From NCBI RefSeq assembly GCF_003843875.1, contig NZ_RKRF01000010.1, positions 1 through 64,000 on the forward strand: a stretch of 64,000 nucleotides of DNA. The letters run 5' to 3'. The notes under the pieces were generated by a model. It had not been told where the DNA came from, searched no databases, and worked only from the letters and a program-made list of their open reading frames with translations. The translations under genes were made by a program, and so were the position numbers. Source of the stretch: Aquisalibacillus elongatus (lineage in GTDB: Bacteria > Bacillota > Bacilli > Bacillales > Alkalibacillaceae). This document shows, one piece after another, positions 1 through 7,588 of this stretch; the stretch's first letter is position 1; the number at the start of each line of letters is the position of its first letter.

Positions 1-42
1 CTTAACAATTTTTAATTTAAAACTATCACTATATTTTGCCAT
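1..42 (-). CDS. IS3-family transposase OrfA, N-terminal fragment (runs off window)
   Basis: Only the first 14 codons are in the window: MAKYSDSFKLKIVK. This matches the opening of the helix-turn-helix OrfA protein of IS3/IS150-type elements, which usually starts with a MAKYS.EFKLKIV-like sequence. OrfA binds the element ends, and the full transposase is normally made by frameshifting into OrfB. The ATG at 42-40 is preceded by GGGGTG inside the hairpin at 51-87. Whether the element is intact cannot be judged here. Confidence 0.65.
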   Translation of the reverse strand, partial: MAKYSDSFKLKIVK

Positions 43-90
43 ATGAAAACACCCCAAAAGTTAGATTTTTACTCTAACTTTTGGGGTGCA
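1..90 (-). mobile_element. End of an IS3-family (IS150-group type) insertion sequence, truncated by window edge
   Basis: The left edge holds one terminus of an insertion sequence whose body lies outside the window. Reading the minus strand from about position 90, the sequence begins TGCACCCCAAAAGTTAGA, which resembles IS150-group terminal repeats, and the transposase start follows at 42. A near-perfect hairpin (arms 51-65 and 73-87) lies just inside the terminus. The GGGGTG in its inner arm is the only ribosome-binding site near the transposase ATG, so folding would hide it. The terminus lies about 20 bp beyond the ytxH stop codon. The other end and any target duplication are not visible. Confidence 0.7.
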
Positions 91-110
91 GTACCCTTAC
101 GGGTGAGTTT

Positions 111-485
111 TTAAACTTCCTGTTTGGAATCGTCTTTCATTTTATCTTCAAGTTCTTTAATACTTTCTTCTATTTGACGAAGGTGTTCTTGTAAGTTTTC
201 TTGATGGGGTTCAATCGTTTCTTTCCAGCTTTCAATAGATGTTTTAATATCTTGTGAAAGATCTTTAAGAAGCGCTGCACCTTCTTTAGACGTTTTACTT
301 AGTTGATTTTTAAGATCTAATCCATCTTCACGAATTTGCTGGGCTATATCTCGTAAGCGGTCACTTTGATCTTTTACCTTTGAACGTAATTCTTCTCCTG
401 AACTAGGGGTCGTCAGAAGTGAAACAGATGCTCCTACTGCACTTCCAAAGAGGACGCCTAGCAATAACGATTTACCGTTTGCCAT
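111..485 (-). CDS. YtxH-domain small membrane-anchored protein
   Basis: A 124-residue protein with one N-terminal hydrophobic segment (about residues 5-23, glycine rich, ending TTPSSGEELR) followed by a long charged, helical tail. This is the typical YtxH-domain layout: a single membrane anchor with a cytoplasmic coiled coil. The chosen ATG at 485 has AAGGAG eight bases upstream; a longer frame from 503 runs through that site. Its position next to hit matches yhaH of B. subtilis. The family's molecular role is unknown, although some members are stress-induced. The IS terminus lies just past its stop codon but does not disrupt it. Confidence 0.8.
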   Translation of the reverse strand: MANGKSLLLGVLFGSAVGASVSLLTTPSSGEELRSKVKDQSDRLRDIAQQIREDGLDLKNQLSKTSKEGAALLKDLSQDIKTSIESWKETIEPHQENLQEHLRQIEESIKELEDKMKDDSKQEV

Positions 486-576
486 CGTATCGACTCCTTT
501 CATTCTTACTACTATTATAACCTTTTTGACTTAAATTGTTTAGTGCAAATTAGTTAGAAACGGCTTTATTTAGGTA

Positions 577-993
577 TTAGATATGTTCCTTAATTTTTCC
601 TGCGATTTCTTGTAATTGTTCTGAGCTTGCTTGTTCACCAACTGACCAATTAGATTTAAAACCATCATTCTCATCGTAACGAGGTATTAAATGTAGATGG
701 ATGTGAAATACACTTTGGTCAGCAAATGAGCCATTATTATTAAGTAAATTCATGCCTTTCGGTTCATATGCTGCTTTAATCGCATTCGCAACTTTAGGCA
801 CAGCCTTAAACAAATTGGACGCAGTTTCTTCATCAAGATCAAAAACATCTTGCTTATGATTTTTTGGTATAACGAGTGTATGTCCTTCTGTTACTTGGCT
901 AATATCTAAGAAAGCATAAACATGCTCGTCTTCATAAATTTTAGCCGAAGGGATCTCTCCATCGATAATTTTGCAAAAGATACAATCTGACAT
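577..993 (-). CDS. hit: HIT-family nucleotide-binding hydrolase
   Basis: A 138-residue histidine-triad protein. The diagnostic HIHLHLIPRY motif lies near residues 97-106, and the N-terminal CIFCKIIDGEIPS segment, whose cysteines may bind zinc, is typical of the Hit/PKCI subfamily. Such proteins hydrolyse nucleoside phosphoramidates or similar adenylylated compounds in the cytosol. It starts at 993 after AAGGAGG and is transcribed away from ecsA, as in B. subtilis, where hit lies beside the ecs genes. Length and motifs are complete. Confidence 0.92.
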   Translation of the reverse strand: MSDCIFCKIIDGEIPSAKIYEDEHVYAFLDISQVTEGHTLVIPKNHKQDVFDLDEETASNLFKAVPKVANAIKAAYEPKGMNLLNNNGSFADQSVFHIHLHLIPRYDENDGFKSNWSVGEQASSEQLQEIAGKIKEHI

Positions 994-1094
994 GAATGAA
1001 TCCTCCTTATGTATATTCTTATCATTTATTCTAACGTAGTGAACTGTCGAATAACAGAATTAAACGTCATTTCTATTAAATCTATCCAATTTTT

Positions 1095-1103
1095 TGGTAT
1101 GAT
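1095..1103 (+). promoter_or_regulatory. Extended -10 promoter element for ecsAB
   Basis: TGGTATGAT is an extended -10 hexamer (TGnTATGAT) about 36 bases before the ecsA start. No good -35 box lies at the proper distance, which is acceptable for extended -10 promoters. Read by eye only. Confidence 0.45.
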
Positions 1104-1138
1104 AAACTGTAGTGGATTAGATAGAAATGAGGGATATC

Positions 1139-1876
1139 ATGAGTGAGTTGTTGACGATTGAAAATTTAGTCGGTGGCTATACACAGCAAAATGTACTGCA
1201 CGGCATTTCTTTTGAGGTCAATCAAGGTGAAGTTGTCGGAATGATTGGCTTAAATGGTGCTGGAAAAAGTACGACGATTAAACATATTATTGGTTTGATG
1301 ACGCCAAAAAAAGGAAGTATTAAAATTAATGGTCGATTGTTATCGGATGATCTAGAACAGTATCGTCGTGAATTTGCTTACATACCTGAGATGCCGATGC
1401 TTTATGAAGAATTGACGTTGGAAGAGCACCTTCGTTTAACAGCAATGGCATACGGGATTGATGAAGCGACGTATCAAGAACGTACGGAATTTTTACTTAA
1501 AGAATTTCGTCTCGATAATAAACGAAAGTGGTTTCCTGTTCATTTTTCAAAAGGTATGCGCCAGAAAGTAATGATTATGTGCGCGTTCTTAGTTAAGCCT
1601 TCGTTATATATCGTGGATGAGCCTTTTGTTGGTTTGGATCCGTTAGGCATTCAATCTTATTTAGATACGATGAACGAAATGAAACAGCAGGGAGCAGGCG
1701 TTTTAATGTCGACGCATATTTTAGCAACAGCAGAAAAGTATTGCGATCGATTTGTTATTATCCATCACGGTAAAATTAGAGCGTTTGGAACACTACAAGA
1801 GTTGCAGCAAGAATTTAATATGCCACAAGCTAGTTTAGATGATATTTATGTACAACTCACAAAGGACGATGCGTAA
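1139..1876 (+). CDS. ecsA: ABC transporter ATP-binding protein EcsA
   Basis: A 245-residue ABC ATPase closely resembling B. subtilis EcsA. Walker A is GLNGAGKST (about residues 38-46), a signature-like stretch FSKGMRQK precedes Walker B (LYIVDEPFVGLDP), and a switch His lies in STHILA. With EcsB it forms a transporter that influences intramembrane protease RasP, protein secretion and competence in B. subtilis. ATG at 1139 is preferred over 1127 because GAGGG lies just upstream and MSELLTIENL matches the family's N-terminus. Its stop codon overlaps the ecsB start by one base (TAATG), so the two are translationally coupled. ecsC is not present downstream. Confidence 0.93.
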   Translation: MSELLTIENLVGGYTQQNVLHGISFEVNQGEVVGMIGLNGAGKSTTIKHIIGLMTPKKGSIKINGRLLSDDLEQYRREFAYIPEMPMLYEELTLEEHLRLTAMAYGIDEATYQERTEFLLKEFRLDNKRKWFPVHFSKGMRQKVMIMCAFLVKPSLYIVDEPFVGLDPLGIQSYLDTMNEMKQQGAGVLMSTHILATAEKYCDRFVIIHHGKIRAFGTLQELQQEFNMPQASLDDIYVQLTKDDA

Positions 1877-3096
1877 TGGATACCAATATTTTATGGAAAG
1901 AGCGTTTTCAAAATCATGTAAAAATGATGAGCCGATATTTACGCTTAATGTTCAATGATCACCTTGCGTTTGCATTGATCTTTTTTGTAGCGGCTGGTGC
2001 TTATTTTTACCAAGAATGGTTATCAGGTGTTCCGGATACGTTTCCGGTGGATTGGGTGTTGGCAATCGTACTAGGTATGCTCTTAGCCCATAGTCCAGTA
2101 CGAACTTTTTTTAAAGAAGCAGATACCGTGTTTTTATTAGCGGTTGAGAATAAAATGAAACCTTATATACGTAACGGCGTGTTTTATAGCCTAGTCATTC
2201 AAGGCTACTGGCTTGCGATATTTTTATTTGTGTTTACGCCATTGTATTTAAAAATATATAGTGGTTTGGATGCTAAATTTTTATTCGTCATATTAGGTTT
2301 TTTAATAGGATTAAAAGTCATAAATTTATTAGCCGTTTGGTTTTTAGAGAAAACGAGGGACCGTAAAATCCAATACTTAGATGTCGTGGTTCGGTTTGTT
2401 ATTAATGCGATTGCGGTATTTATGCTAGTTAATCAGGAGGTCGTTTTTACTCTTATTACAATCGGTTTTTTGTTAGCTTTAGTCTATTTGAATTATTGGA
2501 ATGTTCATCAGAAATACAGTTTGCCTTGGGATCAGTTGATTGAAAAAGAAGAAGCCAGATTACAGTTGTTTTATCGCTTGGCCAATTTATCGACGGATGT
2601 TCCAGACCTAAAACGTAAGCCTAAAAAACGACATGGCTTAGTAAGACTAGTGAAAAAGCCTATCAAGTTTGACCAAAGTAATACTTATATATATCTATAT
2701 TTCATCACATTTATTCGTAGTGGGGATTACTTTGGGATGTACTTACGTTTAATTGGTCTAACGATCTTCTTTATTTTCTGGATCCCATTATTTTGGGGTA
2801 AGATGATCTTTGCCATGCTTTTCTTATTTGTCACTGGCTTTCAATTTATAACGATATATAATCATCATAAGACGATTGATTGGGTACAACTTTACCCAGT
2901 AAGTGAACAAATTAGAAAAAAGGCAGTTCATCAGTTAATATTTTTGCTTATGTTGATTAAAGTTGGGATGTTAAGTGTTCTGTTCGTATTTGCTACTGAT
3001 ATTGTGGGAGCTGTTATTTATGCAGGTGTTGGTTTAGCATTTACGTTATTTTTTGAGAATTTTTATGTGAAATCAAGGTTGAACCGTATGGGATAA
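1876..3096 (+). CDS. ecsB: ABC transporter permease EcsB
   Basis: A 406-residue polytopic membrane protein, about the length of B. subtilis EcsB, with clusters of hydrophobic segments near residues 30-75, 100-150, 165-205 and 285-400. A basic cytoplasmic stretch (KRKPKKRHGLVRLVKK) lies near residue 245. It is the membrane partner of EcsA. Substrate is unknown; in B. subtilis the pair affects regulated intramembrane proteolysis and secretion. It starts within the ecsA stop codon and is followed at once by a terminator. Confidence 0.9.
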   Translation: MDTNILWKERFQNHVKMMSRYLRLMFNDHLAFALIFFVAAGAYFYQEWLSGVPDTFPVDWVLAIVLGMLLAHSPVRTFFKEADTVFLLAVENKMKPYIRNGVFYSLVIQGYWLAIFLFVFTPLYLKIYSGLDAKFLFVILGFLIGLKVINLLAVWFLEKTRDRKIQYLDVVVRFVINAIAVFMLVNQEVVFTLITIGFLLALVYLNYWNVHQKYSLPWDQLIEKEEARLQLFYRLANLSTDVPDLKRKPKKRHGLVRLVKKPIKFDQSNTYIYLYFITFIRSGDYFGMYLRLIGLTIFFIFWIPLFWGKMIFAMLFLFVTGFQFITIYNHHKTIDWVQLYPVSEQIRKKAVHQLIFLLMLIKVGMLSVLFVFATDIVGAVIYAGVGLAFTLFFENFYVKSRLNRMG

Positions 3097-3098
3097 TT

Positions 3099-3135
3099 AA
3101 AAATGCATGTCCACGAAGATGGGCATGCATTTTTG
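3099..3135 (+). terminator. Rho-independent terminator of ecsAB
   Basis: Arms AAAATGCATGTCC and GGGCATGCATTTT, with one G-U pair, enclose a loop at about 3113-3120 and end in a T-run. A longer reading frame for the next gene would begin inside this hairpin, another reason to reject that start. Confidence 0.85.
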
Positions 3136-3231
3136 TGCGTTAAAGCGTTTATTCGTTGCTATTCACAAAGGTTAAAGCTAGTGTTAAAATCATCAAGGTT
3201 AAAGTTTTTTCGACAGAAAGAGGGAGCACAG

Positions 3232-4086
3232 ATGGTAACACGTTTTAACGGATATGTTCCTATTTGGCAACAATTGGTCTATATTATCGTCGGTTCAGCC
3301 ATTGTAGCGCTCGCGTACAATGGATTTTTACTGCCTAATTATATTGCAGCTGGTGGCGTTAGCGGAATTAGTACTATTACAGAATTTTTATTTAACCTTG
3401 AGCCAGCATATGTAATTTGGAGCGTTAATATTCCTGTTTTAATTCTAGCGTTTTTATTACTAGGAAGAGCATCGGCTTTCCGCTCAGTGGCAGGGTCGCT
3501 CGTTTTGCCGTTTTTCGTGTATTTAACGCGTAATATGCAGCCGATCTCTGAAGAGGTCATCCTAGCAACTATATTCGGAGGAATTGGCGTTGGTATTGGT
3601 TTAGGAATCGTGTATTTAGGTGACGCCTCAACAGGTGGAACATCCTTAATTGCACAGATGATTTATAAATATTCTAATTTATCGCTAGGATCTAGTTTAG
3701 CAGTTATTGATGGCTTAATTGTTTTAACAGCCATTGTAGTGTTTGATGTAGAGCTAGGGTTATTTGCATTAATTAGTTTATTTATGACGAGTAAGTCGAT
3801 TGATTTTGTTCAAACTGGCTTTAATCGAACAAAAGCTACGCTTATTGTTTCTGGTAAACATCGTGACGTTCAACAAGCCATCTATGAAAAAGTTGATCGG
3901 GGAGTTACCCGCATTTCAGCTCAGGGTGGATTTACCGAACAGGACAGGCCTGTCCTCATGTGTGTCGTCAACCAGACAGAGATTGCAAAACTAAAGCGGA
4001 CTATTAGAGAAGCGGACGCTGAAGCGTTTGTTATTGTTATGGATTCAACTGAAGTATTAGGCAGAGGATTCTATCAAAATAATTAA
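3232..4086 (+). CDS. YitT-family membrane protein (first copy)
   Basis: A 284-residue protein with five to six membrane segments in the first 190 residues and a C-terminal DUF2179-type cytoplasmic domain (about residues 205-280) containing RGVTRISAQGGFT. The family includes YitT of B. subtilis; its function is not established. The ATG at 3232 has an AGAGGGAG site eight bases upstream, whereas the longer frame from 3103 would start inside the ecsB terminator. A second YitT protein of exactly the same length lies at 46183-47037. It occupies the place where B. subtilis carries ecsC. Confidence 0.85.
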   Translation: MVTRFNGYVPIWQQLVYIIVGSAIVALAYNGFLLPNYIAAGGVSGISTITEFLFNLEPAYVIWSVNIPVLILAFLLLGRASAFRSVAGSLVLPFFVYLTRNMQPISEEVILATIFGGIGVGIGLGIVYLGDASTGGTSLIAQMIYKYSNLSLGSSLAVIDGLIVLTAIVVFDVELGLFALISLFMTSKSIDFVQTGFNRTKATLIVSGKHRDVQQAIYEKVDRGVTRISAQGGFTEQDRPVLMCVVNQTEIAKLKRTIREADAEAFVIVMDSTEVLGRGFYQNN

Positions 4087-4089
4087 AAT

Positions 4090-4135
4090 AAAGAGCGTAC
4101 AATGAGTTCATCTGTTAAATCATTGTACGCTCTTT
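4090..4135 (+). terminator. Terminator hairpin after the first YitT gene
   Basis: Sixteen-base arms beginning AAAGAGCGTACAATGA are closed by TCATTGTACGCTCTTT and a short T-run. It stands 5 bp before a copy of the 126-bp repeat. A hairpin of related sequence stands at the same end of the copy at 62069-62194. Confidence 0.8.
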
Positions 4136-4140
4136 AATAT

Positions 4141-4266
4141 ACGCTCCGTCAAAATACTCCGTTTTCCTTGGGCACGGCCTCAACCTCCCAAAACTCACTG
4201 CCGTTCGTTTTGCGTGATTTTCGGCTCGCGCTGTTCCCAATGGAGTCTACGTATTTTGACTACGCT
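4141..4266 (+). repeat. 126-bp intergenic hairpin repeat, copy 1
   Basis: Begins ACGCTCCGTCAAAATAC and ends GTATTTTGACTACGCT, so its ends are inverted repeats. Further nested arms (TTGGG/CCCAA, GCC/GGC, CAAAAC/GTTTTG) make one long imperfect hairpin with a loop near 4198-4207. It shares about 94% of bases with copy 3 and is clearly related to copy 2. It lies between the convergent YitT gene and yhaA. No ribosome-binding site or credible protein was seen in it. Confidence 0.9.
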
Positions 4267-4327
4267 TGAGATACATTCGAATCTATTCTTTTACATACCT
4301 CTTGTTTCAACTTCTAACTACTACTCC

Positions 4328-5497
4328 TTATGCTTTCTGGTATTTTTTATACCCGTGCAACAATGCTTTGGCGGCGATTGGCAGGGCTTTTTCGTTAATA
4401 TTAAATTTCGGGTGATGGTGTGGATAGTCATGTCCTTCGATATTAGCTCCGGTAAAGAAATAGGTACCAGGTCGTTCTTCTAAATAATAAGCGAAATCTT
4501 CGCCTCCCATTACAGGAGGAACGTCGGTTACTGTATCAATTCCTGGAATCTCTGTTCCACCTTCTAAATAGAAATCTGTTTCCCGGTCGTGGTTGATGAC
4601 TGGTGGGTAGCCTTTGAAATAATCCAACTCATATTCAGCACCGTAGCTATCCGTGATTCCTTTTAGAACTTTATGCATTTCATCTATAATTTGCTCTTGA
4701 ACGTCTTTATTTAAGTAGCGAACAGTCCCTTTTAGAGTCGCTGTATCTGGAATAACATTAAAGGCTTCACCAGATTCAATAACGCCAATCGTTAAAACTG
4801 CAGGCTCTAACGGATCAATTCTGCGGCTAATGATTTGTTGTAATTCAACAATGGCTTGACCTGTCATGACAACAGGGTCCTTTGTTTGGTGAGGCATTGC
4901 CCCGTGGCCGCCTTTTCCTTTGAAAATAATTTCAAAACGGTCGGTTCCTGCCATAAATGCGTCTTTCGTTATTTCAATCGTGTGAAGCGGAGTGGTTGCC
5001 CATAAATGAGTTCCAAAAACAGCATCTACTCCGTCAAGTGCACCATCTTCAATCATTGGTTTAGCCCCGCCTGGCGCATACTCCTCAGCAGGTTGGTGGA
5101 TAAAAACCATCGTTCCTTCAAGTTCATCTTGAAATTCTTTTACAGCCTCTGCAACAGCAAGTAAGGTTGCGGTGTGTCCGTCATGACCGCATGCGTGCAT
5201 GACGCCATCTGCTTTTGACTTATATGGGACATCATTTTCTTCTTGGATCGGTAATGCATCAAAATCAGCCCTTAATGCAACAGTTTTACCTGGTTTGCCA
5301 CCTTCGATCTTTGCGACAAGTCCATAACCGCCGATATTGCTCTTATAAGGAATACCTAATTCGTCATATCTCCTACAAATGAAATTTGACGTTTCCTTTT
5401 CCTCAAATGATAGTTCAGGATATTGGTGAAGATAACGGCGATCTTCTACCATTCGATCATATAGTTCATCAATTTTTTGGTAAACTTTTTCCCACAT
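4328..5497 (-). CDS. yhaA: M20-family metallo-amidohydrolase YhaA
   Basis: A 389-residue peptidase-M20/amidohydrolase-type enzyme. Metal-binding and catalytic signatures include ALRADFDALP, MHACGHDGH, the Glu pair in QPAEEYAPGG, and the C-terminal GGEDFAYY and HHHPKFN motifs. Relatives remove acyl groups from N-acyl amino acids, for example hippurate or N-acetyl-diaminopimelate; the substrate here is not known. Position next to ecsAB matches yhaA in B. subtilis. The start at 5497 has GGAGG upstream. It appears intact and cytosolic. Confidence 0.85.
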   Translation of the reverse strand: MWEKVYQKIDELYDRMVEDRRYLHQYPELSFEEKETSNFICRRYDELGIPYKSNIGGYGLVAKIEGGKPGKTVALRADFDALPIQEENDVPYKSKADGVMHACGHDGHTATLLAVAEAVKEFQDELEGTMVFIHQPAEEYAPGGAKPMIEDGALDGVDAVFGTHLWATTPLHTIEITKDAFMAGTDRFEIIFKGKGGHGAMPHQTKDPVVMTGQAIVELQQIISRRIDPLEPAVLTIGVIESGEAFNVIPDTATLKGTVRYLNKDVQEQIIDEMHKVLKGITDSYGAEYELDYFKGYPPVINHDRETDFYLEGGTEIPGIDTVTDVPPVMGGEDFAYYLEERPGTYFFTGANIEGHDYPHHHPKFNINEKALPIAAKALLHGYKKYQKA

Positions 5498-5565
5498 ATT
5501 CCGGACCTCCTCATGATTCGATTATTATTATTATATCAAACTTATAGTGTTGTTAAATCAAAAAC

Positions 5566-5611
5566 ACTCAGTCTAGAGTCTGAGTCAGAAACAATCTTAA
5601 GGTTGTTTCTG
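5566..5611. promoter_or_regulatory. Tandem inverted repeats upstream of liaFSR
   Basis: Two adjoining inverted repeats lie between divergent yhaA and liaF. The first is ACTCAG-8-CTGAGT (5566-5585). The second is CAGAAACAA-8-TTGTTTCTG (5586-5611). A possible -10 box TATGAT follows at about 5629. Since liaFSR operons are usually autoregulated, one of these may be the LiaR site, but the assignment is an inference. Confidence 0.4.
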
Positions 5612-5700
5612 ATTGTGTGATTCAATAGTATGATAGAATAAATTAGACAGAAAAAAGGATAAAAGCCTTAGTTGGCGAATAAAATTTGTAGGTGAGAGAA

Positions 5701-6525
5701 ATGTTTTTTAGATTTTTTACAAAGGTAGCCAAATGGACGATAGCGTTTATTTTAATAGGTTTCGGTCTCGTGTTAATTCTACAAAATATCAATCTTATTT
5801 CCCTGGAAATGTCGAACATTGTCTGGAGATCTTGGCCTATCATCTTGGTTATTATTGGTTTATTATCTTTTATTAATCACTTTAGCCCTTATAAATCAGG
5901 CGGTTGGAAATTTGGGTCTTTTTTAATGGTTTACGGTGGTTTACTTTGGGCTGATAACTTCAATGTCGGTGGTATTGAATTTGAATTAATCGATATTTGG
6001 AAATTATGGCCGCTCATTTTAATTTATATTGGAGCCAACATTTTATTTGGGAATAAAACAATGTCTGTGTATGTTGGAGGCGATGTTGACTATTCAGGCT
6101 ATGGTGGCAAACAAGTCAAAAAGGCTAAAGCCCAAAAAGGGAAGTACAAATATCATTTAAAAAAAGAAAAGAATCTAATTGGTGATTTTAATTTTTCTGA
6201 TGATAACTGGAAAGTAAAAGATATGAATCTATGGTCAGGGATTGGTGATGTGGACATAGATTTTTCCAAAGCCTATATACCAAATGAAGAAACGAAGATT
6301 GTACTTAGAGGTTATATTGGAGATGTTCATATAAAAATGCCTGATGATGTCTCGTGTCGCATCTATGCAAATGTCAGCATTGGTGATGCTACAATCTTTA
6401 ACCAACATCGATCCAGTTTTGGCAATGCGATCACGTATGAATCAGATGATTATGAAGAAGCCACGAGGAAAATTGACCTTCATATGGATTATAAGATCGG
6501 TGATATTACAGTTGATTATGTTTAG
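5701..6525 (+). CDS. liaF: LiaF-like envelope-stress regulator (membrane inhibitor)
   Basis: A 274-residue protein with an N-terminal set of about four membrane segments (roughly residues 10-120) and a C-terminal beta-rich LiaF domain (GDFNFSDDNW, SGIGDVDIDFSKA, GYIGDVHIKMPDD). LiaF proteins hold the LiaS kinase inactive until cell-wall damage, for example by lipid-II-binding antibiotics. ATG at 5701 is chosen because AGGTGAG lies five bases upstream; the longer GTG start at 5692 lies inside that site. It is the first gene of a tight three-gene operon (11 bp to liaS). No liaI or liaH partner is seen in the window. Confidence 0.85.
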   Translation: MFFRFFTKVAKWTIAFILIGFGLVLILQNINLISLEMSNIVWRSWPIILVIIGLLSFINHFSPYKSGGWKFGSFLMVYGGLLWADNFNVGGIEFELIDIWKLWPLILIYIGANILFGNKTMSVYVGGDVDYSGYGGKQVKKAKAQKGKYKYHLKKEKNLIGDFNFSDDNWKVKDMNLWSGIGDVDIDFSKAYIPNEETKIVLRGYIGDVHIKMPDDVSCRIYANVSIGDATIFNQHRSSFGNAITYESDDYEEATRKIDLHMDYKIGDITVDYV

Positions 6526-6536
6526 GAGCGTTTGTC

Positions 6537-7577
6537 ATGCTAAAGAAACTTAAAGGAATACGATTTCAACTTATGAGAGCGGAATTATATATTATATATT
6601 TTTCTCTACTCATTATTTCATTAATTGCACTCTTTACATATTCAGTATTGCAGCCTCGATGGCTACATTTAGAAGCTATTTTTTTCTTGTTAATTCTAGT
6701 TATCTTAATCATGACTCCGGTTAGTTTATACGTGATGTTTCAACGAACGAAATATATAAAAGGACGAATTCATGCTTTTTCTATTTTTGTATCAATGCTA
6801 CAGCAAGGGAAATATAGTGCTGAATTATTCTTAGAGGATTCAGGTGATGAATTAGACGCGTTCACTGAAGAATTAAATGATTTAGCTAAAAAGATGAAAG
6901 ATCAAGTTAATACGTTGCAACGTTTGGCAGATGAAAAATCAGAATTTGCACAGCAGGCTCATATTGCTGCGACTATGGAAGAACGTCAAAGGCTTGCACG
7001 AGATTTACACGATGCTGTAAGTCAGCAATTGTTTGCTCTAACTATGATGTCTCAAGCGACAGTTAAGCTCATTGATAAAAAGCCAGAACAAGCGAAAGAG
7101 CATATTAAAGAAATATCAGAAATGGCCCTTCAGGCTCAAAATGAAATGCGAGCACTCTTGCTTCATCTTCGGCCGGTATATTTATCAGGTGAGCCTTTAA
7201 ACGAAGGTATCGTACGATTAATTGAAGAATTAAAGAAAAAATCCAATATTACATTTCATTTAAATATTGACGAAGAGTTTGACTTATCTCAATCCAAAGA
7301 AGAACACATTTTCAGAATGGTGCAAGAAGCGTTGTCGAATATTTTACGTCATGCTAGTGCTCAAAACGTAAAAGTTGAATTGAAGGACCGCGATCAAGAT
7401 ATATACATACATATAGATGATGACGGAATTGGATTTAATGCAAGTGAAGAAATGGAACAAAAAACTTCTTACGGCCTGAAAACAATGAAAGAGCGTTGTG
7501 AAGAAATAGGCGGGACATTTCAAATTAAATCTCAAGAAGGTCAAGGGACTTATATCGATATTAGAATTCCGAAATAG
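6537..7577 (+). CDS. liaS: Sensor histidine kinase LiaS
   Basis: A 346-residue NarL-type kinase. Two N-terminal membrane helices (about residues 17-38 and 44-65) with a very short external loop make it an intramembrane-sensing type. The phosphoacceptor region RLARDLHDAVSQQLF (His near residue 157) belongs to the HisKA_3 class, and the HATPase part has NILRHA, DDDGIGF and SYGLKTMKERC. It phosphorylates LiaR and is restrained by LiaF. The start is preceded by AGGAG; the next gene follows almost directly. Confidence 0.9.
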   Translation: MLKKLKGIRFQLMRAELYIIYFSLLIISLIALFTYSVLQPRWLHLEAIFFLLILVILIMTPVSLYVMFQRTKYIKGRIHAFSIFVSMLQQGKYSAELFLEDSGDELDAFTEELNDLAKKMKDQVNTLQRLADEKSEFAQQAHIAATMEERQRLARDLHDAVSQQLFALTMMSQATVKLIDKKPEQAKEHIKEISEMALQAQNEMRALLLHLRPVYLSGEPLNEGIVRLIEELKKKSNITFHLNIDEEFDLSQSKEEHIFRMVQEALSNILRHASAQNVKVELKDRDQDIYIHIDDDGIGFNASEEMEQKTSYGLKTMKERCEEIGGTFQIKSQEGQGTYIDIRIPK

Positions 7578-7588
7578 AGGTGAATGGA

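Noticed and set aside
3103-3231. N-terminal extension of the first YitT protein
   Set aside because: Begins within the ecsB terminator hairpin; a better start with ribosome-binding site is at 3232.
4214-4483. Plus-strand open frame of 89 codons
   Set aside because: It runs from repeat copy 1 into the antisense of yhaA, with no ribosome-binding site and no protein-like pattern.
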